Shown in pieces: positions 9,148 to 17,131 of a stretch of DNA of 55,574 nt. The stretch spans positions 1 through 55,574 of the forward strand of contig CAXYYA010000023.1 of the NCBI GenBank assembly GCA_964293155.1, read 5' to 3'. Numbering within the stretch: the stretch's first letter is position 1; each line of letters opens with the position of its first letter. Made by a program: the position numbers and the translations under genes. The stretch is from JAQVEB01 sp028698105 (GTDB lineage Bacteria > Bacteroidota > Bacteroidia > Bacteroidales > Dysgonomonadaceae). Below the pieces are notes generated by a model. The model saw nothing but the letters and a program-made list of their open reading frames with translations, did not search any database and was not told the DNA's origin.

Positions 9148-10801
9148 ACACGTAAACGCAATTGTAGTAGGCTCCGGCGCCGGTGGCGGCGTAGTTGCCA
9201 AGGAACTTAGTGTAGCAGGAATGTCCGTTGTGTTATTTGAGCGCGGCGGATGGGCAAAATACGACGATCACGACCAGGACGAACTGTTCTCGCAACGTAC
9301 GACCGTTCTTGGGAATGCTTACGGGCCGGATAATATCCGCTATAAACGCGTAAGGATGTGGAGTGAAGGAGAAAAAACCATTGTATTGCCAAACGAAGGC
9401 GGATACGGCAACAACGCCGCCTGCGTAGGATCGGGAACCGTTAGTTACGGAGCGATGGCCTGGAGATTTATGCCGGAAGATTTCAAAATGAAATCCACGT
9501 ACGGCCACGTCGAAGGAACCACGCTGGAAGACTGGCCTATCAGTTACGAAGACCTGGAACCTTGTTACGAAAAAGCCGAATGGGAAATCGGCGTGGCAGG
9601 CGACGACAGCCTGAATCCTTTCGCACCGCCGCGCAAAAAACCTCAACCGATGCCTCCTTTCGAGCACAACAAAGAGGCACAACTACTCGAAGTTACAGCC
9701 AAACGATTAGGATGGCATCCTTTTCCGATACCTATGCTCCGAAATTCCATTCCTTACGGTGGGCGTCCGCAATGCTACAGAATACGCGGCTGCGTCGGAT
9801 TTGCCTGTCCCGTAAACGCTAAATGCGGAACGCACAACACCGTTATTCCCGTTGCAATAGCGACCGGAAATTGTGAACTGAGAACCCATTGCGTGGTAAG
9901 TGAAATAAACGTGGATGATTCGGGTAAGATCACCGGAGTAACATACTTTGATGAAAAAAACAAAAAACAAACCCAAACCGCAGATATCGTAGTTGTAGCC
10001 GGAAGTGCAACCGAAACTGCCCGGTTGCTCCTTAACTCGAAATCGAGTTTTTTTCCAACCGGTATCGGAAATGAAAACGATTGGGTGGGCAGAAATCTTC
10101 AGGATCATGCTTATTGCGGAGCCAACGGAATATTCGATCATGATATCTACGACGACAAAGGCCCGGGCGCTTCCATTGCCATCAGCGATTTTAATCACCA
10201 CAACCCAGGTATTGTTGGCGGTGGAGTAATCTGCAATGAATTCAACGCACTTCCCTATCTTTTTACCGGTATCCGACCGCCGGGTGCCGCGAGATGGGGA
10301 GCGGAACATAAAAAATTCCAGCGCGAAAATTACAAGCGCATCGGCAGGGCACAAGGCCCGTATCAGGAACTTCCCACTTTCGACGGACGTGTGGATGTGG
10401 ACAACACGGTAAAAGATTTCTGGGGAATACCGGTGTGCCGCTTATCGGGCAAAGCCAGCATAAAAGACGCCGACGGCACTGCTTTTATGGCCGATAAGGC
10501 CGAAAAATGGCTGCTGGAAGCAGGAGCTATACAAACGTGGAAAACCGGCGTCGTTACCGGCGAAAGGCCGGTTGGAGGAGGGCAACATCAGGCCGGAACC
10601 TGCCGCATGGGAAATGATCCGAAAACATCGGTTTGCGATAAATACGGCAGGGTGCACAGCACTCCGAACGTTTTCGTTGCCGACGGAAGTTTACACGTTA
10701 CCAACGGAGGATTTAATCCGGCGCTCACTATCATGGCACTGGGCTACTGGGTAGGCGGATATATTGCCGGTGAATGGCTGAAAGGCAACCGATTTAAATA
10801 G
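9137..10801 (+). CDS. GMC family FAD-dependent sugar dehydrogenase, catalytic subunit
   Basis: 554 residues. An FAD-binding Rossmann motif is at the N-terminus (AIVVGSGAGGGVVAKEL, then VVLFERGG). Further GMC features are GSGTVSYGAMAWR, the Cys-rich CYRIRGCVGFACPVNAKCG segment typical of gluconate/glucoside-type enzymes, VVVAGSATETARLLL, GRNLQDHAYCG, and the C-terminal HQAGTCRMG plus NGGFNPALTIMALG, which supply the catalytic His and Asn. It should oxidise a sugar hydroxyl and pass electrons to a cytochrome. Having no signal peptide, it probably leaves the cell with the Tat small subunit whose gene it overlaps. The stop TAG directly abuts the ATG of the cytochrome gene. Glucoside 3-dehydrogenase is the most attractive identity, but gluconate or another sugar is possible. 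Confidence 0.92.
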   Translation: MANKHVNAIVVGSGAGGGVVAKELSVAGMSVVLFERGGWAKYDDHDQDELFSQRTTVLGNAYGPDNIRYKRVRMWSEGEKTIVLPNEGGYGNNAACVGSGTVSYGAMAWRFMPEDFKMKSTYGHVEGTTLEDWPISYEDLEPCYEKAEWEIGVAGDDSLNPFAPPRKKPQPMPPFEHNKEAQLLEVTAKRLGWHPFPIPMLRNSIPYGGRPQCYRIRGCVGFACPVNAKCGTHNTVIPVAIATGNCELRTHCVVSEINVDDSGKITGVTYFDEKNKKQTQTADIVVVAGSATETARLLLNSKSSFFPTGIGNENDWVGRNLQDHAYCGANGIFDHDIYDDKGPGASIAISDFNHHNPGIVGGGVICNEFNALPYLFTGIRPPGAARWGAEHKKFQRENYKRIGRAQGPYQELPTFDGRVDVDNTVKDFWGIPVCRLSGKASIKDADGTAFMADKAEKWLLEAGAIQTWKTGVVTGERPVGGGQHQAGTCRMGNDPKTSVCDKYGRVHSTPNVFVADGSLHVTNGGFNPALTIMALGYWVGGYIAGEWLKGNRFK

Positions 10802-11908
10802 ATGGCTATGGAAAACAAAAAATCCCGTAAGTCAAACTTCGTTACCGTTTCGATTATCATATTGGTCGGTATTATCCTACTGTTCAGCAGTTTTTACACC
10901 TACTGGAATGCTGCTCCCGCCGAACAAACGTGCGCATCGTGTCACGAAATTTCTTTGCGGGTTACTTCCCTATCCCATTCGGCTCACCGTGAAGTATCGT
11001 GTAAGGAGTGTCACGGAACGGCGTTAAGCAACGGACTTCATAGCCTGAAAGAAAAATCAATGATGATTGTTGAACATCTTCGGGGTAAAAACGCCGACGA
11101 AGTAAGGATGAATGAAGAGCAATACCTGACAGTTATGGAGAATTGTAGGCGATGCCATACATCGGAGTTTTCGAACTGGAAATCGGGAGGTCACTCCGCC
11201 ACGTATACCGATATCTTTTTGGATGAGAAACACAACAGCGTTGAACAACTGAATTACGACTGTTTACGCTGTCACGGAATGTTTTACGAAAACTCCATTG
11301 ATGAACTGGTGGACAATCGAACCACCAAAGGTCCCTGGAATCTGACAGACAAGAAAAAGGCAACTCAAGCTACTATAACCTGTTCTGTCTGCCACAGCAT
11401 ACACACCGATGGAGATATTAAACAAACTCCCGATTACGCAAATCCGGCGGAAATATTTTATGATCGAAACAGTAAAGTTCCCGAAGTAAGTTTTTACGTC
11501 AGAGCAGAGAAAACACACGTACCGGTAAATTTACTATCCAAACCCAAAATCACGCATGAAGGGGAAGAAATAATGGTTTCGGATGACCCGTTAATGCGAA
11601 ATTGTGTCCAATGCCACGCTCCAAATTCGTTTCACATATCCGCCACGAGTGACGACCGCACTCCGCGCGGCGTACACGAAGGTTTGTCATGCATGGCCTG
11701 CCACGAACCGCACAGCAACGATGCGCGAAACAGCTGCATCAAATGCCATCCGGCAATCAGTAATTGCAATCTGGATGTTACCACCATGAATACTACGTAT
11801 GCCGATGCCGACAGCCCGAATAACATCCATTGGGTTTCCTGTATCGATTGCCATACGGATGGTTCAAAGAAATCCGTTTTCGAAAAGAATAAACCGGTTT
11901 TGCGTTGA
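10802..11908 (+). CDS. Membrane-anchored nonahaem c-type cytochrome (NapC/NirT-like)
   Basis: 368 residues with one N-terminal anchor helix (about residues 12-33) followed by a periplasmic part with nine CXXCH motifs, at Cys44, 67, 115, 154, 194, 268, 297, 312 and 347. The first two sit just after the anchor, like the quinone-facing haems of NapC/NirT/NrfH proteins, which have four or five haems; nine is well above that. The gene starts on the base after the GMC stop codon, so it is almost certainly the electron acceptor of that dehydrogenase, in place of the usual di- or trihaem subunit. Electrons could go to menaquinone or to another periplasmic acceptor; the direction is inference. An ATG two codons further in is an alternative start. 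Confidence 0.9.
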   Translation: MAMENKKSRKSNFVTVSIIILVGIILLFSSFYTYWNAAPAEQTCASCHEISLRVTSLSHSAHREVSCKECHGTALSNGLHSLKEKSMMIVEHLRGKNADEVRMNEEQYLTVMENCRRCHTSEFSNWKSGGHSATYTDIFLDEKHNSVEQLNYDCLRCHGMFYENSIDELVDNRTTKGPWNLTDKKKATQATITCSVCHSIHTDGDIKQTPDYANPAEIFYDRNSKVPEVSFYVRAEKTHVPVNLLSKPKITHEGEEIMVSDDPLMRNCVQCHAPNSFHISATSDDRTPRGVHEGLSCMACHEPHSNDARNSCIKCHPAISNCNLDVTTMNTTYADADSPNNIHWVSCIDCHTDGSKKSVFEKNKPVLR

Positions 11909-11925
11909 TCCCGAATAACGGGGCT

Positions 11926-13695
11926 TTACGCGTTGATTTGAGGATGATTATCCGTTGCTTTTGGGAAAGTGATAAGGAAAGCCAAGCCGCCTTCGTTCCT
12001 CTTTTTCGCAACTATGCTGCCATGGTGGAATAATACGGCATTTTTTACGATAGAAAGTCCCAGGCCCGAACCGCCCGTGTTACGCGTGCGTCCTTCGTTC
12101 ACGCGATAAAAACGCTCAAAAATGCGCACCAGATGCTTTTCTTCCACGCCTACGCCCGTATCGTAAAACTCAAAGTAGTAGGTATCTTCGGTTTCGGTAT
12201 AGCAACGAACTGTTGCTTCTATTTTTTCTCCGGCATACGCCAATGAATTTTCAGCTAAATTACGGAAAATGGAATACAACAGCGTTCGGCTTCCGTTTAT
12301 TGTCACCTGGTTTCCCATATCAATGACAAAACGTGCTTTTTTCTCCCGAAAGCGACTCTCCAAATCCGATTTAAGTTCTTCCAACAATTCTTTCATATTC
12401 ACCGCTTCGCGTTGAAAACGGTCGGGAGCTTCCTCAATTTTCGTCAAGAGACTGATATCCTGTATCAGTTCCGATAAACGCATGGTCTGAATGTGGGCGC
12501 GCTCCAAGAAAATATTCCGTCTTTCCACATCGTCCGCCTTCAGTTCCTGAATGGTTTCGATATAGCCCCTGATGCTGGTTACCGGTGTGCGCAATTCGTG
12601 CGCGATATTGTTGGTCATTTCCTGTTTCAGCAGACGGGTTTTTTCGGCTTTGGTAATGTCGCCGATGTATAATTCAAAACTTTTGTCATCAAAAATCAGG
12701 ATTCGCAGATTGTATTTTTTACCGTTCTTTTCAATTTGCTTTGTAAACATGTTTTCATCCGCCGGCCGTTGATCCAAAAAATAAATTACATCGGCAAAGC
12801 TGGGTTCCACCAACGCATATTCCTCATCCTGAGTGGGTTCGTCTGCAATCGCGTTCAGGTATTGCAGAAAATGCGAATTGGCATATATTTTCTTTCGTTT
12901 TTTTGAGAAAATGGCAATTCCTTCTTCGGAATACTGAAAATGCTGCAACAGTTTCTCACGTTCGGTAGCAAGTTTTTTACGGTTTTCCTGCAGCAGGTTG
13001 TAATTTTCGATAATATCGGAGCTAATCTCTCCCACTTCATCATCGGCATAGATAACGGGATCCGTAATCGGTTCGCCATTTTTCAATCCCTGCGAAAAAG
13101 CCCTTAATTGCTGGATGGATCTCGAGAAACGATTGGCAAAATAATTCATCATAAAAACCGAAACCAGAAAGAACAACGCGATAAAATAAACAAAACTGTT
13201 GTTGGAGCTTAAGAAAGAACGCACTTTCAGGTTGTAGGGCATGGCTATACGCACGAAATATCCCTCCTTATATGCTTTCGCATAGTAAAGATACTTGATG
13301 TTGTTGCTCGCCGAGATACGGATGTTACTGCCCGTGTGTTTAGCGATAGCTTTTTGGATTTCGGGACGATGCAAATGATTTTCCATTCCTCCGGCATCCA
13401 GGCGATTATCGAAATGCACCACTCCCGCCGTGTCAATAACCGTAAGCCGCACATCGTCGGGGAAATAGGAAAGAATGCCGTTGGTCAGCGCAAGACTATC
13501 TTTGATATACAGGTTGTTCTTAACCACAAAGCTATGAACCGATTCAGCATAAATATCCATGATATTTTCCAGATTCTTCACGCGTTCGCGTTTCAGTTGG
13601 TGTTGTTCAAAAAGGACAATGCCAACCGTAAAAAACGTGATGATAATGGAAAAATAGACGAATATTTTTCTCCTGTATGAAAGTTTTGTGCGCAT
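11926..13695 (-). CDS. Sensor histidine kinase (PhoR-like)
   Basis: 589 residues. Transmembrane helices at about 11-29 and 168-186 enclose a periplasmic sensor domain of about 135 residues with FVVKN, LTVIDTAGVVHFDNR and YYAKAYKEGYFVRIAMPY, resembling a PAS/CACHE-type fold. After it come a HAMP region, a PAS-like segment (about 250-350), the HisKA box with His366 in NNIAHELRTPVTS, and a HATPase domain with NLAENSLAYA, FYDTGVGV, FERFYRV and GGSGLGLSIV. It is a membrane kinase acting on the adjacent regulator, whose stop overlaps this start as TAATG, so the pair is translationally coupled. The signal is unknown; no phosphate genes are nearby. It converges on the cytochrome gene, 17 bases apart. 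Confidence 0.94.
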   Translation of the reverse strand: MRTKLSYRRKIFVYFSIIITFFTVGIVLFEQHQLKRERVKNLENIMDIYAESVHSFVVKNNLYIKDSLALTNGILSYFPDDVRLTVIDTAGVVHFDNRLDAGGMENHLHRPEIQKAIAKHTGSNIRISASNNIKYLYYAKAYKEGYFVRIAMPYNLKVRSFLSSNNSFVYFIALFFLVSVFMMNYFANRFSRSIQQLRAFSQGLKNGEPITDPVIYADDEVGEISSDIIENYNLLQENRKKLATEREKLLQHFQYSEEGIAIFSKKRKKIYANSHFLQYLNAIADEPTQDEEYALVEPSFADVIYFLDQRPADENMFTKQIEKNGKKYNLRILIFDDKSFELYIGDITKAEKTRLLKQEMTNNIAHELRTPVTSIRGYIETIQELKADDVERRNIFLERAHIQTMRLSELIQDISLLTKIEEAPDRFQREAVNMKELLEELKSDLESRFREKKARFVIDMGNQVTINGSRTLLYSIFRNLAENSLAYAGEKIEATVRCYTETEDTYYFEFYDTGVGVEEKHLVRIFERFYRVNEGRTRNTGGSGLGLSIVKNAVLFHHGSIVAKKRNEGGLAFLITFPKATDNHPQINA

Positions 13696-14384
13696 TATTT
13701 GATTTTCGAGTCAAAATCGAGGTAATAGCCGAATCCGGAGCGGTTTACAATAAGAGCAGAATAATCGCCCAATTTTTTACGAAGGCGAGTGATGTGCACA
13801 TCCACCGTGCGGTCGAGCACGAATTCGTTATCGCCCCAAACGCTGTTTAGTATCTCACTGCGAGTGAGCACATTGGGAGCCGATTGCGCCAAAAGGGTAA
13901 GTATCTCGAACTCTTTTTTCGTAAGCGAAACCTCTTCATCTTTTATGGTAACACGATTCGTGGTGACGTCCACAACCAGATCGCCTTTCACCCATCGTGT
14001 TTCAGCATCGGCGTTCGCTTGCGAACTGCGTTTAAGAATAGCTTTCACGCGGGCTTGCAATTCTTTCACCGAAAATGGCTTCGCCATGTAATCATCGCCT
14101 CCCAGCGAAAAACCGGTGAGCATATCGTTTTCGGTATTTTTTGCCGTCAAAAAAATAATGGGAACGGGGTTATCGTTTTTGCGTACTTTTTCGGCCATCT
14201 TAAAACCAGACATGCCTCCCATCATCACATCCAAAATAATCAGGTTATGCACGTCGGTCAGCTTGTCGAGCGCTTCTTCTCCCGAATACGCCACATCCAC
14301 AATGTATCCTTCGTTTTCAAGATTAAACTGCAGGATTTCACAAATATCTTTCTCGTCATCTACCACTAAAATTCTTGCATCCAT
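13695..14384 (-). CDS. OmpR/PhoB-family response regulator
   Basis: 229 residues. The receiver domain (1-120) has the acidic pair at Asp9-Asp10, the phosphoacceptor Asp52 in ILDVMMGG, the Thr/Lys switch region FLTAKN, and GGDDYMAKPFSVKEL. The C-terminal winged helix (about 130-226) includes LTKKEFEILTLLAQ, LTRSEILNSVWG and DRTVDVHITRLRKKLG, the recognition helix of the OmpR/PhoB family. It is transcribed with the downstream histidine kinase through a one-base stop/start overlap. Target genes cannot be deduced; the upstream 450-base intergenic region is a candidate for autoregulation. Confidence 0.96.
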   Translation of the reverse strand: MDARILVVDDEKDICEILQFNLENEGYIVDVAYSGEEALDKLTDVHNLIILDVMMGGMSGFKMAEKVRKNDNPVPIIFLTAKNTENDMLTGFSLGGDDYMAKPFSVKELQARVKAILKRSSQANADAETRWVKGDLVVDVTTNRVTIKDEEVSLTKKEFEILTLLAQSAPNVLTRSEILNSVWGDNEFVLDRTVDVHITRLRKKLGDYSALIVNRSGFGYYLDFDSKIK

Positions 14385-14524
14385 AAAATAAATGTTAGGT
14401 GTTGATCGCTTTTATTTTTCTCTACCTTCCGAACACGCGTGTAAAAATACGAAAATATTTCCACATCACTTTACGTTTACTTTTTTGCCGACAATAACCG
14501 TCCGCATCGGCAGGTATTTATTCC

Positions 14525-14557
14525 TTTGATTTACAAAGTATAGAATCCATAATTTTG
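14525..14557 (+). promoter_or_regulatory. Possible promoter in the RR/DUF2231 intergenic region
   Basis: TTTG, 21 bases, then TAATTTTG: a full match in sequence and spacing to the Bacteroidetes sigma-factor consensus, on the plus strand. It lies 279 bases before the DUF2231 start, so it would give a long leader. The 14385-14836 stretch otherwise holds AT-rich sequence, a second -7 box near its right end and a minus-strand TAATTTTG at 14561-14568 that could serve the regulator. I see no gene in it. Confidence 0.4.
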
Positions 14558-14801
14558 GTGCAAAATTACAATACTTATATTACAGGGTTGTTACGAAAAG
14601 GTTACAAAATTGTTAAGTTTGACTTCGGATTGCTGAAATTCACTGAAAATAATTTTAGCGGAGAAATGCCGAGGTATATAAAATACTTATAAATAATTAA
14701 ATATTAGAAACTTAATAATTATTTTAATTAGAATGATTCCATCTTTTTACGACGTTAAATTAATTTAACGCGTTTTGCGAATAATTCCTTCCCTATCGGT
14801 G

Positions 14802-14809
14802 TAATTTTG
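14802..14809 (+). promoter_or_regulatory. Probable -7 element of DUF2231-rubrerythrin
   Basis: TAATTTTG, matching TAnnTTTG, ends 27 bases before the DUF2231 ATG. A TTTG lies upstream with a 24-base spacer, slightly too long. A transcription start just downstream also argues for the ATG at 14837 over the in-frame start at 14807. Confidence 0.5.
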
Positions 14810-14836
14810 CCTACAAAATTTAAAAATCGCAAATAT

Positions 14837-15268
14837 ATGTTTACATTGTCGCACGTGCATCCCATGTTGGTTCACTTTCCCATTGCATTGCTAGCCGCAG
14901 GTTTTTTGCTTGAACTTGTTTATCTGTTCAGAAAAAAAGAAGTATGCCTCACGAAGGCCGGATTTTATCTGCTCGTTTTAGGCGCATTAGCAGCCATGAT
15001 AACCTGGCTTTCAGGAATGTTTTTTACCGGTGAGATGGAAGGCGCTGCCGGCCAGGTGCGCGAAACGCACGAACTTTTCGCTACCATAACGATGTCTTTG
15101 GCCGTAATTGCCGCCATAATCCGTATATATCTTGCGGTTAAGAAAAAAGAAGACAACAAAACATTAAAAAATGTGGCTTTTGCGATTTACGCAGCTGCCA
15201 CAATCAGCGTTTTTCTCACCGGGTTCTACGGTGGAACGCTCGTTTACAATTACATGATGCCTTTATAA
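14837..15268 (+). CDS. DUF2231 family membrane protein
   Basis: 143 residues with four predicted transmembrane helices. It opens with HVHPMLVHFPIALLAAGF, the conserved histidine-containing first segment of DUF2231, then FYLLVLGALAAMITWLSG, ETHELFATITMSLAVIAAI and a last helix with FLTGFYGGTLVY. The His residues in helices 1 and 3 resemble haem-ligand positions in small membrane cytochromes, but this is only inference. The start was moved ten codons in from the longest reading frame because the family begins at MxxLxxVHPMxVHFP and a -7 box lies between. It is 31 bases before the exported rubrerythrin and probably co-transcribed, suggesting an envelope redox or stress role. Confidence 0.85.
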   Translation: MFTLSHVHPMLVHFPIALLAAGFLLELVYLFRKKEVCLTKAGFYLLVLGALAAMITWLSGMFFTGEMEGAAGQVRETHELFATITMSLAVIAAIIRIYLAVKKKEDNKTLKNVAFAIYAAATISVFLTGFYGGTLVYNYMMPL

Positions 15269-15299
15269 CGTTTAATAATTAAAAAAAGAAAAAAGTAAA

Positions 15300-15914
15300 A
15301 TGAAAAAGTATGTATTTATTTTTCTGGCTCTTGCAGCCACAGTTGCGTTCACAAGCTGTACGCAAAAACCTGTAAAAACAATTACAGACCTCAAGGAAGG
15401 AATAAAAGGAGAAACCACGGCAAGCGCCAAATATGCTGCTTTTGCACAAAAAGCCCGTGAAGAAGGAAACGACACCATTGCCAAATTATTTGATGCCGCT
15501 TCGAAAGCTGAAGACGTACACGCAGCCAATCACACAAAAGTGTTGGAAAAACTCGGCGAAAAAATGGAAGCTTTCACTCCCGAATTTGAAGTAAAAACAA
15601 CTGCCGAAAACCTTCAGGCTGCCATTGATGGTGAAAGTTACGAAAACACCACGATGTACCCCGGTTTTATTAAAGATACCGAAGCAGAAAAAGTGCCCGA
15701 CGCGGTAAAATCGTTTACATGGGCAATGGACACCGAAAAGAAACATGAAGCATTCTACAAAGATGCTCTTGCTGCATTGCAGGCAGGAAACGAAAGCACG
15801 CTTCCGGCCGGATATGAAGTTTGTCCCGTTTGCGGCAACACTTATGCAGAAGGAAACGTGGATGCGAATTGTGCATTCTGCCAGACTCCGAGCGATAAGT
15901 TCGAAAAAATATAA
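15300..15914 (+). CDS. Lipoprotein rubrerythrin (exported)
   Basis: 204 residues. Cytoplasmic rubrerythrins lack signal peptides, but this one begins with a lipoprotein signal whose lipobox ends at Cys20 (AFTSCTQKP). The four-helix diiron domain (about 27-160) shows metal-site residues in IKGETTASAKYAAFA, AEDVHAANH, IDGESYENTTMYP and DTEKKHEAFYKDA. The C-terminal rubredoxin-like part retains CPVCGNTY and CAFCQ. Rubrerythrins reduce peroxide, protecting anaerobes; an envelope-anchored form could detoxify peroxide before entry. It follows a DUF2231 gene and is terminated by a strong hairpin. Electron donor in the periplasm is unknown. Confidence 0.93.
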   Translation: MKKYVFIFLALAATVAFTSCTQKPVKTITDLKEGIKGETTASAKYAAFAQKAREEGNDTIAKLFDAASKAEDVHAANHTKVLEKLGEKMEAFTPEFEVKTTAENLQAAIDGESYENTTMYPGFIKDTEAEKVPDAVKSFTWAMDTEKKHEAFYKDALAALQAGNESTLPAGYEVCPVCGNTYAEGNVDANCAFCQTPSDKFEKI

Positions 15915-15933
15915 ACCGCTCACAGGTTTATAC

Positions 15934-15968
15934 AAAAAAAGCTGAATCTGCTTGATTCAGCTTTTTTT
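15934..15968 (+). terminator. Terminator of the rubrerythrin operon
   Basis: Perfect 15-base arms (AAAAAAAGCTGAATC and its complement) around a five-base loop, ending in a run of seven T. It starts 20 bases after the rubrerythrin stop codon and is intrinsic in both directions. Confidence 0.9.
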
Positions 15969-16078
15969 ATGCGATATTCTTGCGGATTTAAGTATCATCA
16001 AACAATTATTGCTATGTTTTAAGTAACGAGTACAGATTAGTTGATGTTATTAGTTGGAATAAGTTGAATGAATATGAG

Positions 16079-16284
16079 CCCACAATCCTCCCCCGGCCTC
16101 TCTCCCAACCTCTCCCCAAAAGAGAGAGGAGCACGGGCAGCGGTTTATCGAAGTTGTTCCAAAGTCTCTCCAACTAATGTTCGACCTATTTCTCTCTCCT
16201 TTTGGAGAGAGTACCCGCAGGGGGAGAGAGGCTGGGGAGTCCCGATAGCTATCGGGATAGAGAGGGGCCGGGGACAATTATGGG
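16079..16284. repeat. Long imperfect inverted repeat, CT/GA-rich intergenic element
   Basis: The 407-base gap 15969-16375 holds no gene I can support. Its centre is an imperfect inverted repeat: the left end (CCCACAATCCTCCCCCGGCC) pairs with the right end (CCGGGGACAATTATGGG read in reverse complement), and between them lie several CTCTCC/GGAGAG arms. Such CT-rich pieces with a central CTTTTGGAG resemble palindromic intergenic repeats common in Bacteroidetes. It also contains the smaller palindrome listed separately. Function is unknown; it would fold strongly as RNA or single-stranded DNA. Confidence 0.65.
16240..16257. repeat. Perfect 18-base palindrome
   Basis: TCCCGATAGCTATCGGGA is its own reverse complement. 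It is nested in the right half of the larger inverted repeat and looks like a repeat within a repeat. Similar CCCGATAGCTATCGGG palindromes are, from memory, frequent in genomes of this phylum. Confidence 0.75.
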
Positions 16285-16375
16285 CTATGTATCATCACCT
16301 ATTGTGAGAATACCACTCAATAATAACAACTAAATTCTGTCCGATACTTACTTTTTATTTTTTGTTTTATGTTAC

Positions 16376-16963
16376 TTAAAGCAGCGGAAGGCGAAACAAC
16401 CGGGCAATAACCGTATGTATCAAAGCCATGGGAATATAAAGAATAGTGATGAGGTAAAGGCCTGTTTCGTATCCAAGGGAACTTCTTGTGTCGGGCTTCG
16501 CGTTTGGGCGAAAACGATTCAGAAACGACCCGAGCGGAATGCCATACGTGTTACCGATGGTAATCATCCGTATCGCGCCAAGCACGCCTTTGGCTTTTGG
16601 TTCGCCGTACCGGCTGATGATGCTTTTCCAGGCTTCTTTCGAAGGTTTTCCACGCTCTTCGGCGTAATGCTGTGCAAACATCACTCCCGGTAATTCATCG
16701 GCTGGCGTCGCCTCCATTTGCCCCAATAAAATAGCGCGGATTTCATCGGCCGACAAACCTGCCTGCAAAGCCATTTTCGTGTGGCCGTATGTGCACATCG
16801 GGCAGTTGTTCACCTCGGTAACGGCGAGCATGAGCCGCTCCTGAAACTGTTCGGTAACCAATCCCGATTTTCGTGCTTTCGAAAAATGCCTTACACTCCT
16901 AAATCCGTTGTAAAGCGCCGTATATGCTTCGCCCAATGTGTAAAGATTGCGCCCTGTTCTCAT
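16376..16963 (-). CDS. Carboxymuconolactone decarboxylase/AhpD-like protein
   Basis: 195 residues from the selected ATG; eight more in-frame codons lie upstream. The core has the AhpD/CMD signature: ERLMLAVTEVNNCPMCTYGHTKMAL, with the CXXC pair and the following His of the peroxidatic-type active site, then LSADEIRAILLG. A C-terminal hydrophobic segment (TGLYLITILYIPMALIHTVIARLF) suggests membrane association. AhpD-like proteins are thiol disulphide reductases linked to peroxide defence, while other CMD proteins act on aromatics; the CXXC-H arrangement favours the former. It stands alone, convergent with the repeat region. Physiological role is inferred only. Confidence 0.85.
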   Translation of the reverse strand: MRTGRNLYTLGEAYTALYNGFRSVRHFSKARKSGLVTEQFQERLMLAVTEVNNCPMCTYGHTKMALQAGLSADEIRAILLGQMEATPADELPGVMFAQHYAEERGKPSKEAWKSIISRYGEPKAKGVLGAIRMITIGNTYGIPLGSFLNRFRPNAKPDTRSSLGYETGLYLITILYIPMALIHTVIARLFRLPLL

Positions 16964-17131
16964 TCTGTTGCTGTATTGAAGCCACAAAGGTAATGAAACG
17001 GAATGAATTTATCGCGACCTAAAAACACCGATTGTTAAATACATCAGAAATCATTTATTCCGAATAGATTTTTATATCTTTACCATTCAAAAAAACACAT
17101 TTATTCTGTAAACACATAAATTCTTATCCCG

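Noticed and set aside
16050..16307. Two opposite open frames of 75-79 codons in the repeat region
   Set aside because: Both arise from the inverted CT/GA-rich repeat; composition is repetitive and there is no homology.
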